Assembly: GCA_900555815.1 (NCBI GenBank)
Contig: USMR01000037.1
Coordinates: 1 to 7,201 of the forward strand
DNA length: 7,201 nucleotides
DNA from: an uncultured Collinsella sp.
GTDB lineage: Bacteria > Actinomycetota > Coriobacteriia > Coriobacteriales > Coriobacteriaceae
Reading direction: 5' to 3'
This document shows, piece by piece, positions 1-7,201 of this stretch (position 1 is the stretch's first letter; each line of letters starts with the position of its first letter). The notes under the pieces are model-generated. The model saw only the letters and a list, made by a program, of their open reading frames with translations. It was not told the DNA's origin and did no database searches. The position numbers were made by a program, and so were the translations under genes.

Positions 1-742
1 TCCAGTCGATGTTCGTAGCGGTCGATGAGCTCTTGGTCCACACGAACGTCAGAATGGCGCTCTGATGACCCCTCGCGGGGAACATGCCAAAGAAGGAATC
101 ATGCTGGATGTTGCTGTCCTCATCGATATAGGCATGCACGTTGTACACCACGCGGTCGATCTTATCGTTGAGCAACGCGTTGGTCGCAAGTGCCGCAGCC
201 TGAATCTGCCCGTTGGACAGCAGCTCGAGCTCGTTGGCAGACGACGTGTCCAACACCGTTACCTCGACCGTGCCTGTGCGCTCGTCCGCCTCGTCGACGG
301 TAAAGTCGAGCGGGAACTGCGTAAAGCCGTTACCCCACTCAAGGCCGCCCTTCAGTGCCGTGGAAACGGTATCCACCGAAACACTCTCGGACAGGTTGGC
401 AGTGTTCAGGCGGCGCATCACGCCGTAGCCAATCTGCATGCCCACGATCAGTACAAGGATGCCGATGACCACAGCCATAGCGGTCTTCGTAATGGTATGG
501 CTCACCTGCGAGCCCGAAGGGTCGTCCTCGGACAGCGGGTCGATCTGTTTTGTCTGGCTTGCGCGATCTTCGCTGCGAAGCTGCGCCAGCGCCGCCTTGT
601 CGCCGCGCTTGGCCGCTGCCTCTTTTTCGCGCATGCGCTCGGTGCGCTTTTTGGCAAGCGTCGGATCCAAAACGCCGGATGCGTCGAACTCGGAGAATAA
701 CTCCGTCACTTCTTCCGGAGTCAAAGGGTTCTTCTCAGCCAT
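1..742 (-). CDS. Single-pass membrane protein of unknown function (partial, 3' end off window)
   Basis: I do not recognise this protein. An open frame begins with ATG at 742-740 and stays open to the left edge, giving 247 residues with no stop, so the C-terminus is missing. Residues 1-85 are charged and probably cytoplasmic: an acidic start (MAEKNPLTPEEVTELF) is followed by a lysine/arginine/glutamate-rich, helix-prone stretch at about 30-62. Residues about 87-109 (AMAVVIGILVLIVGMQIGYGV) form one clear transmembrane helix. The remaining 138 or more residues would lie outside the membrane and are mixed and soluble in character. No signal-peptide cleavage site is evident, so the helix probably acts as an anchor. 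AGGAAG at 751-746 is a suitable ribosome binding site. The gene begins 19 bases after the ABC exporter stop, so the two are probably co-transcribed, and it may be an accessory protein to the exporter (inference only). Confidence 0.8.
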   Translation of the reverse strand, partial: MAEKNPLTPEEVTELFSEFDASGVLDPTLAKKRTERMREKEAAAKRGDKAALAQLRSEDRASQTKQIDPLSEDDPSGSQVSHTITKTAMAVVIGILVLIVGMQIGYGVMRRLNTANLSESVSVDTVSTALKGGLEWGNGFTQFPLDFTVDEADERTGTVEVTVLDTSSANELELLSNGQIQAAALATNALLNDKIDRVVYNVHAYIDEDSNIQHDSFFGMFPARGHQSAILTFVWTKSSSTATNIDW

Positions 743-761
743 ATACTTCCTGTCATATCAA

Positions 762-2534
762 TCAGTCGAGCTCGTGCGCACGCGCACCTTCGAACTGCAT
801 TCGATAGTAACGGGCATAGGTGCCGCCACGGGCGAGAAGCTGCTCGTGCGTGCCACGCTCCACAACGCGACCATGCTCGACGGTCGCAATCTCGTCGGCA
901 TGCTTAATGGTCGAGAGACGGTGGGCGATGATGATCGTGGTGCGGCCGCGCGCCAGGCGCTCGAGCGACTCCTGCACCGCCTCCTCGCTCTCGTTATCCA
1001 AGGCGCTCGTCGCCTCGTCCAGGATCAGGATCTTGGGGTTCTTGAGAAACACGCGTGCAATGGCTACGCGCTGCTTCTGGCCGCCCGAAAGACGGCTGCC
1101 GCGCTCGCCCACCACGGTGTCGTAGCCTTGCGGAAGCGACTCGATAAAGGTATCGATATTGGCGCGGCGGGCCGCCTCGGCGATCTCTTCTGCCGTGGCG
1201 CCCGACTTGCCGTAGGCGATGTTCTCGCCAATCGTACCGTCAAACAGATAGACATCCTGCTGCACCAGGCCAATGGCGCGGCGCAGACTCTGTTGCGTCA
1301 CGTCGCGCACGTCCTGGCCGTCGATGCTGATGGATCCGTCCGCCACGTCGTAAAAGCGCGGCAGCAGCGAACAAGTCGTAGACTTGCCGCCGCCCGAGGG
1401 GCCAACCAGGGCAATGGTCTGTCCGGGCTTGATGGACAGATTCATATGGTCGATAACAGGGCGTCCGTCGGCGCCGCCCTCGCCCAACTCAACATCCTCG
1501 TAGCTAAAGCACACGTCGCGATATTCAACCGCGCCTGCCGTCACCTGCAGGTCCGCGGCATCCGGCTTATCCTGGATATCCGGGGCGGTCGAAAGCACCT
1601 CGTCCATGCGCTTAAAGCCGGCGATGGCCTTCTGATACGTTTCGGCCGAATTGACGAGCGTCTCGAGCGGCGTGCAGAACAGTGAAATGTAGAGCGCGAA
1701 GGTCGCCATATCGACCGCCTGCAGTTGGCCTTGCGCCACCAGCCAACCACCCAGCAGCACCACGATCACGTACAACACGCCCGAGAGCAGGCCATACGTC
1801 GCAGTGTAAACGCCCATGGCGTGATACATATTCTCTTTGGACGAAAGATAACGGTCGTTGGAGGCGCGGAACTTGGAGCGTTCAGCCTCCTCGTTCGCAA
1901 AACTCTTGACCACGCGCATGCCGGCCAGCGAATCCTGCAGCTGAGCATTAATACCGCTGATCTTTTTGCGGTTGTCGCTAAAGACCTCGCGCATGCGCAT
2001 GTTCTGCCAAAACATGATGGCCGCAAACACCGCCGTCACCACGGCCATAGCAAGCGCCAGCACCGGGGCAATAGCAAAGAGGATCACAAACGAGCCGACG
2101 ATCTCGATGCCGCAGATGATAATCCACTCGGGCACGTGGTGTGCCGCCTCGCAGATATCGAACAGGTCGTTGACCACGCGGCTCATCATGTCACCCGAGC
2201 TGTTGCGATCGAAGTACGCAAAGCTAAAGCGCTCGTACTGATCGAACAGGTCCTCGCGCATCTTGGACTCCATGCGCGCGCCCATCACGTGGCCCCAGTA
2301 ACTCACAAAGTAGCGACAGGCGCAACGGATGGCATACATCAGCACCAGACCAACCGCGATCATACCGAGCGCCTGCATAATAGCAGCCTGACCCTGGGTA
2401 AAGAGCCCACCAGTCAGATTGCGCAGAATAATAGGAAACGCCAGGTCGATGGCGGCAAGCACCAGGGCGCAAACAGTATCGGCAACAAAAAGCCCCATCT
2501 GGGGCTTGTAATAAGACAAAAACCTTCTAAACAT
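762..2534 (-). CDS. ABC exporter half-transporter, fused membrane and ATPase domains
   Basis: This is a complete 590-residue ABC-type exporter with an N-terminal membrane domain and a C-terminal nucleotide-binding domain (type IV/ABCB-like, MsbA/LmrA architecture). Hydrophobic segments lie at about 14-36, 51-75, 136-155, 157-176, 247-266 and 272-291, fitting the usual six helices. The ATPase domain (about 335-580) has Walker A GPSGGGKST (378-386), a Q-loop at VQQD (424-427), signature LSGGQ (482-486), Walker B ILILDE (502-507) with catalytic Glu507, D-loop SALD (510-513) and switch His538. All catalytic residues are canonical, so it can work as a homodimer; no partner half-transporter is visible. 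The substrate cannot be read from the sequence. An in-frame ATG 21 codons upstream (2597) exists, but ATG 2534 is preferred: GAGGA lies 4 bases before it, and the residues from there (MFRRFLSYYKPQ) are a typical exporter start. The extra 21 residues would overlap a 13-base dyad upstream. Confidence 0.93.
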   Translation of the reverse strand: MFRRFLSYYKPQMGLFVADTVCALVLAAIDLAFPIILRNLTGGLFTQGQAAIMQALGMIAVGLVLMYAIRCACRYFVSYWGHVMGARMESKMREDLFDQYERFSFAYFDRNSSGDMMSRVVNDLFDICEAAHHVPEWIIICGIEIVGSFVILFAIAPVLALAMAVVTAVFAAIMFWQNMRMREVFSDNRKKISGINAQLQDSLAGMRVVKSFANEEAERSKFRASNDRYLSSKENMYHAMGVYTATYGLLSGVLYVIVVLLGGWLVAQGQLQAVDMATFALYISLFCTPLETLVNSAETYQKAIAGFKRMDEVLSTAPDIQDKPDAADLQVTAGAVEYRDVCFSYEDVELGEGGADGRPVIDHMNLSIKPGQTIALVGPSGGGKSTTCSLLPRFYDVADGSISIDGQDVRDVTQQSLRRAIGLVQQDVYLFDGTIGENIAYGKSGATAEEIAEAARRANIDTFIESLPQGYDTVVGERGSRLSGGQKQRVAIARVFLKNPKILILDEATSALDNESEEAVQESLERLARGRTTIIIAHRLSTIKHADEIATVEHGRVVERGTHEQLLARGGTYARYYRMQFEGARAHELD

Positions 2535-2569
2535 GCAGTCCTCGGAGAGAAATAAATAGCGTGAGAAAT

Positions 2570-2582
2570 CCGGTTGAACCGG
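2570..2582. promoter_or_regulatory. 13-base perfect dyad upstream of the ABC exporter
   Basis: CCGGTTGAACCGG is a perfect inverted repeat with 6-base arms around one central base. It lies 35 bases before the preferred exporter start codon, where an operator for a dimeric repressor could sit. No regulator is encoded nearby and no convincing -35/-10 pair surrounds the dyad, so operator function is inference. Confidence 0.35.
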
Positions 2583-2629
2583 TCGGGCTGAAAACAAAGC
2601 GTCCCAACAAACATAACGCCAATGATCTG

Positions 2630-2748
2630 GCAGCGTCAGCGAAAACGTCCCTAAGCGAGCAAGGTGCCTTGAAAGAGGAGCGACGCGTACTTCGGTACGC
2701 GAGCGACGATTGAAAGGCAGATTGCCGCTTAGGGACGTTTGCAGCGTC
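2630..2748. repeat. 8-base direct repeat GCAGCGTC flanking the palindromic element
   Basis: GCAGCGTC occurs at 2630-2637 and again at 2741-2748. The right copy abuts the terminal inverted repeat exactly; the left copy is separated from it by five bases (AGCGA). This resembles a target-site duplication left by insertion of the element, but the extra five bases make that uncertain. Confidence 0.4.
2643..2740. repeat. 98-base palindromic element with 15-base terminal inverted repeats (MITE-like)
   Basis: The ends are perfect 15-base inverted repeats, AAACGTCCCTAAGCG (2643-2657) and CGCTTAGGGACGTTT (2726-2740). Pairing continues inward after one bulged A (2658): GCAA (2659-2662) with TTGC (2722-2725), a 2x2 internal loop, then TGCCTT (2665-2670) with AAGGCA (2714-2719), giving about 25 base pairs. 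The centre is an independent 7-base-pair hairpin, CGCGTAC-TTCG-GTACGCG (2684-2701), with a TTCG tetraloop. GAGCGACG occurs on both sides of that centre (2678-2685 and 2701-2708). The element encodes no protein. Compact size, terminal inverted repeats and intergenic position fit a miniature transposable element or a REP/BIME-type dispersed palindrome. A structured RNA or terminator for the minus-strand operon is an alternative, since the minus-strand stem ends in GTTTTC. Confidence 0.7.
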
Positions 2749-2753
2749 GACTC

Positions 2754-2781
2754 GTTACGCGGTTTGGTAAAACCGCGTAAC
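2754..2781 (-). terminator. 12-base-pair hairpin directly after the Nudix stop codon
   Basis: GTTACGCGGTTT (2754-2765) and AAACCGCGTAAC (2770-2781) pair perfectly around a four-base loop. The hairpin begins at the base immediately after the Nudix stop codon (2784-2782). No run of T follows the stem on either strand, so it is not a classical intrinsic terminator. It could protect the 3' end of the purD-Nudix transcript or act as a pause site. Confidence 0.45.
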
Positions 2782-3477
2782 CTAGAGATCGGCTCCGCCC
2801 AAGCGGTGCGCGATGCTATCGCAGGCCAAGGCGCCCACGACGGTCTTGGCGTCTTCGATCTTGCCGTCGAGCACGGCGTCGATCAGCTCGTGCAGCGGCA
2901 CCAGATCAACGTTGACAAACTCGTCATCATCGGGGTTGGGTGCATCGAACTCGAGCTTGGTGGCCAGGTAGATGTGAATGATCTCGTCACAGAAGCCGCA
3001 GGACGTGACAATCGACGTCAAAAAGCGAATGCGACCGGCCCTAAAGCCCGTCTCCTCATGCAGCTCGCGCTTGGCGCAATCGAGCGGGTCCTCGCCTGGA
3101 TCGAGCTTGCCGGCGGGAATCTCGACCGTCACGCGGTCGATGGCGGTGCGGTACTGACGCACCAGTACGATCTTGCCGCTCTCGGTCAGCGCCACAACGG
3201 CCGCCGCACCCGGATGGCGAACGATATCGCGGGCGCTGCGGTGACCGTTGGGCAGCTCAACCTCAAGACGGTGAACGTCGAGGATCTTGCCCTTCCAGGC
3301 GCACTCCTCCGAAAGAATCTTCTCGTGCAGCTCGGCATCGTGCGGGTCGTCGTCGCCCAGCACCAGCGCCGGCTCGTCAGCGACCTCACCACCAGGCTCG
3401 CCCTCGGCGTGCCCATACATGCGGCTGTCTTCTTCGACGATCTGCGCATCCACGAGCTCTTCGTTCTTCTCGTCCAT
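2782..3477 (-). CDS. Nudix hydrolase, ADP-ribose pyrophosphatase type
   Basis: The protein (231 residues from ATG 3477, 234 from ATG 3486) has a perfect Nudix box, G-x5-E-x7-REUxEExGU, at about residues 126-148 in the longer numbering, including RELHEETGF, which binds the metal and carries the catalytic glutamates. The preceding RDIVRHPGAAAVVAL and the following GFCDEIIHIYLA are typical of the NudF/ADP-ribose pyrophosphatase branch, which splits ADP-ribose into AMP and ribose 5-phosphate. The enzyme core begins near residue 53. Ahead of it lies an unusual acidic stretch of about 50 residues (18 of 49 are Asp or Glu) with low complexity. AGAGGG (3492-3487) abuts the ATG at 3486 but sits 9 bases before the ATG at 3477, so the latter is preferred. 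The gene starts about 20 bases after purD and is probably in its operon. The exact substrate is not proven by sequence. Confidence 0.88.
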   Translation of the reverse strand: MDEKNEELVDAQIVEEDSRMYGHAEGEPGGEVADEPALVLGDDDPHDAELHEKILSEECAWKGKILDVHRLEVELPNGHRSARDIVRHPGAAAVVALTESGKIVLVRQYRTAIDRVTVEIPAGKLDPGEDPLDCAKRELHEETGFRAGRIRFLTSIVTSCGFCDEIIHIYLATKLEFDAPNPDDDEFVNVDLVPLHELIDAVLDGKIEDAKTVVGALACDSIAHRLGGADL

Positions 3478-3498
3478 CCGTCTCATCCCTCTCGGACT

Positions 3499-4734
<1,236 letters not shown>

Positions 4735-4737
<3 letters not shown>

Positions 4738-4750
4738 GGGTGCCTCCTCT
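4735..4750 (-). promoter_or_regulatory. Strong Shine-Dalgarno and TTG start of purD
   Basis: AGAGGAGG (4750-4743) is followed by five bases and the TTG codon at 4737-4735. The spacing is ideal, and no ATG or GTG lies between it and the conserved glycine-rich start of PurD. This decides the start against the upstream ATG at 4791, which has no ribosome binding site. Confidence 0.8.
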
Positions 4751-4791
4751 ATGGATGAACGGCCCGCTCCGCGCGAGCCCTTTGCAAGCAA

Positions 4792-4833
4792 ATATACCCC
4801 TCGGCCGCCCGTCCGGGCTGCAAAGGGGTATAT
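4792..4833 (-). terminator. Hairpin terminator after purA
   Basis: ATATACCCCT (4792-4801) pairs perfectly with AGGGGTATAT (4824-4833). The loop contains a second stem, GCCC (4807-4810) with GGGC (4815-4818), extended by a GC step past one mismatch. On the minus strand the stem ends in TATATTTGCTT, a short T-rich tail. It lies 21 bases beyond the purA stop codon, so it probably ends or attenuates the purA transcript. The tail is weak, so some readthrough into purD is possible. Confidence 0.65.
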
Positions 4834-4854
4834 CGCAATAACCGTATAAACCGA

Positions 4855-6150
<1,296 letters not shown>

Positions 6151-6207
6151 TTACATTCATGGACTGTCTACGCGCCACGCCGGCACGCAGAAGCACAAAA
6201 CATTCCC

Positions 6208-6236
6208 AGTATACCCGTGCAACGGGCGCCTGTCCT
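6208..6236 (-). promoter_or_regulatory. Candidate sigma-70-type promoter for purA
   Basis: On the minus strand AGGACA (6236-6231) is followed by a 17-base spacer and TATACT (6213-6208). They match the -35 and -10 consensus at 4 of 6 and 5 of 6 positions. The -35 overlaps the dnaB stop codon. Initiation near 6201 would give a leader of about 60 bases before purA. Within the spacer is the inverted repeat CCCGT-GCA-ACGGG (6214-6226), which could be an operator or a weak hairpin at the dnaB 3' end. Confidence 0.45.
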
Positions 6237-7176
6237 ACTCCTCGGCATGTGCCCCATCAAGCTCATAGAACTTGGTGGATGCCGGCAGGAACATCAGATC
6301 GACGTCGCCGATCGGGCCCGAACGGTTCTTGGCCACGACGATACGCGTAACGCCCTCGTCGGGTCGATCGTCGCGCGAGGCCTCGGCCTCGTCGGCGGAG
6401 CGGTCCAAGAACATAACGATATCGCCGTCCTGCTCGATGGAGCCCGATTCACGAAGGTCGGAAAGCTGCGGGCGCTTGCCGGTACGGGATTCGACCTGAC
6501 GCGAGAGCTGCGACAGCGCGATGAGCGGGATCTTGAGCTCCTTGGCCATGATCTTCAGACCACGCGACATCTCCGAAACCTCGACGGTACGGCTCTCGGA
6601 GCGGCGTCCCGGCGGAGGACTCACCAGCTGCAGGTAGTCCAGGATGATGATTGCCTTCTCCTTGTTATGGAGCATGCGGCGGCTCTTGGCGCGAATCTCG
6701 GTCACTGTGGTGCCGGGCGTATCGTCAATCAGAATATCGAGCTTGGACAAGGTCTGCGTGGCCTCGTTGATATTGGCCCACTGCTCGGGGCTAATGCGGC
6801 CCATGCGGAAGTCGCTGATCGAGATCATGGCGTAGGCGCAAATCAGACGCTGGGCAATTTCTTTGCCCGACATCTCCAGCGAGAAGAAGCCGACGGTATA
6901 ACCGGCAGCGGCAGCGTTGAGCGCCAGATTCAGGGCGAACGACGTCTTACCCACAGCAGGGCGGGCGCCGATAATGATGAGCTGGCCCTCGCGGAAGCCC
7001 ATGAGTATGCGGTCGAGTGACGGGAAGCCCGTGGGCACGCCCGCAGCCTGACCACCGGCCTGACACACTTCCTCGGCCTCGTTATAGGCCTCAACCATAA
7101 ACTCGGTCAGCGTCTTGTAGCTCGACTTGACCTCGCGTGCCGTGACCTTGAGCAGCTTGCTCTCCGCTAGCTCCAC
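6235..7176 (-). CDS. dnaB: Replicative DNA helicase, C-terminal RecA-like motor domain (N-terminal part not continuous)
   Basis: DnaB is the hexameric helicase that unwinds DNA at the replication fork. This frame encodes the linker and full motor domain: PTGFPSLDRI (48-57), Walker A GARPAVGKT (70-78), the segment SLEMSGKEIAQR (99-110), Walker B IIILDYLQL (176-184), LSQLSR (221-226), SDLRESGSIEQDGD (239-252) and the arginine-finger region VAKNRSGPIG (281-290). It ends normally at TAG 6237-6235. The usual N-terminal domain of over 100 residues is not joined to it: an in-frame TAA lies at 7185-7183. The GTG at 7176 is only the first possible start codon after that stop. AAGAGG lies two bases before it, which is too close for good initiation, although termination-reinitiation is conceivable. 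The residues after it (ELAESKLLKVTAREVKSSY) look like the interior linker of a normal DnaB, not a natural N-terminus. Confidence 0.9.
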   Translation of the reverse strand: MELAESKLLKVTAREVKSSYKTLTEFMVEAYNEAEEVCQAGGQAAGVPTGFPSLDRILMGFREGQLIIIGARPAVGKTSFALNLALNAAAAGYTVGFFSLEMSGKEIAQRLICAYAMISISDFRMGRISPEQWANINEATQTLSKLDILIDDTPGTTVTEIRAKSRRMLHNKEKAIIILDYLQLVSPPPGRRSESRTVEVSEMSRGLKIMAKELKIPLIALSQLSRQVESRTGKRPQLSDLRESGSIEQDGDIVMFLDRSADEAEASRDDRPDEGVTRIVVAKNRSGPIGDVDLMFLPASTKFYELDGAHAEE

Positions 7177-7182
7177 GACCTC

Positions 7183-7185
7183 TTA
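7183..7185 (-). other. In-frame TAA stop interrupting the dnaB reading frame
   Basis: In the frame of the DnaB motor domain the minus strand from the window edge reads APTKT, stop, EVVELAESKLL. The residues on both sides would fit one continuous DnaB linker, so a GAA-to-TAA or CAA-to-TAA change is the simplest explanation. Deleting one A from GACCTAAGAGG would also restore an open frame, so a one-base insertion is the alternative. The upstream sequence is needed to decide. Confidence 0.6.
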
Positions 7186-7201
7186 GGTCTTGGTGGGGGC
7201 G

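Larger units (their letters stand above)
2535..2781. other. 247-base intergenic region between the Nudix gene and the ABC exporter
   Basis: This is the longest gene-free stretch in the window. Going toward lower coordinates it holds a 12-base-pair hairpin directly after the Nudix stop (2754-2781), a 98-base palindromic element (2643-2740) flanked by GCAGCGTC copies, an unstructured A/T-richer stretch (about 2583-2629) and the CCGGTTGAACCGG dyad. The base composition of 2535-2629 is lower in GC than the genes, as expected for a promoter region. I could not assign a promoter with confidence: TATTTA at 2556-2551 on the minus strand is the best -10-like hexamer but has no good -35 partner. Confidence 0.6.

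Noticed and set aside
438..1685. Plus-strand open frame of 415 codons
   Set aside because: It is antisense to the ABC exporter ATPase domain and the membrane-protein gene, has no ribosome binding site of note and no domain.
1725..2555. Plus-strand open frame of 276 codons
   Set aside because: It is antisense to the membrane domain of the ABC exporter and is rich in His and Ala without any motif.
2534..2597. Upstream ATG extension of the ABC exporter (21 codons)
   Set aside because: The downstream ATG has GAGGA at proper spacing and begins a typical exporter N-terminus; the extension overlaps the regulatory-looking dyad.
2643..2740. CRISPR repeat or tRNA
   Set aside because: There are no regularly spaced repeats with spacers, and the fold is one long hairpin, not a cloverleaf.
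6235..7176. Intein in DnaB
   Set aside because: DnaB is a common intein host, but the Walker A, Walker B and later motifs are contiguous at normal spacing with no inserted splicing or endonuclease sequence.

Overview
The window is moderately GC-rich bacterial DNA in which every supported gene lies on the minus strand. Reading in the direction of transcription (high to low coordinates), the order is: the replicative helicase dnaB (C-terminal domain only), purA, purD, a Nudix hydrolase of the ADP-ribose pyrophosphatase type, an ABC exporter, and the start of a single-pass membrane protein that runs off the left edge. The protein sequences and the use of GTG/TTG starts suggest an actinobacterium of class Coriobacteriia (Collinsella-like). 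This placement rests on general resemblance, not on a search.

Region by region: 7201-6235 carries the DnaB motor domain. Its reading frame is closed upstream by a TAA at 7183-7185, so either the gene is interrupted or the domain is translated separately. A 93-base gap with a candidate promoter leads to purA (6141-4855), which is intact. A terminator-like hairpin (4792-4833) separates purA from purD, which probably starts at a TTG codon behind a perfect Shine-Dalgarno sequence (4737-3499). The Nudix gene follows purD within about 20 bases and is probably co-transcribed. A 247-base gap (2535-2781) then holds two strong inverted repeats and a 13-base dyad. The ABC exporter (2534-762) and the truncated membrane-protein gene (742-1) are 19 bases apart and look like a second operon.

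PurD and PurA both act in purine nucleotide synthesis: PurD in the second step of the common pathway to IMP, PurA in the first step from IMP to AMP. The Nudix enzyme would produce AMP and ribose 5-phosphate from ADP-ribose, so it fits beside them as a recycling activity, though that link is inference. DnaB, the exporter and the membrane protein have no evident functional tie to purine synthesis.

The points most worth a second look are: (1) PurD lacks about 22-24 residues of a highly conserved block (the DHKR...GPN segment) while staying in frame; (2) the in-frame stop next to the DnaB motor domain; (3) a 98-base palindromic element with a TTCG-capped centre, flanked by an 8-base direct repeat, which looks like a small mobile or dispersed repeat. 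I found no evidence of a new defence system, CRISPR array, tRNA, rRNA or full transposon.
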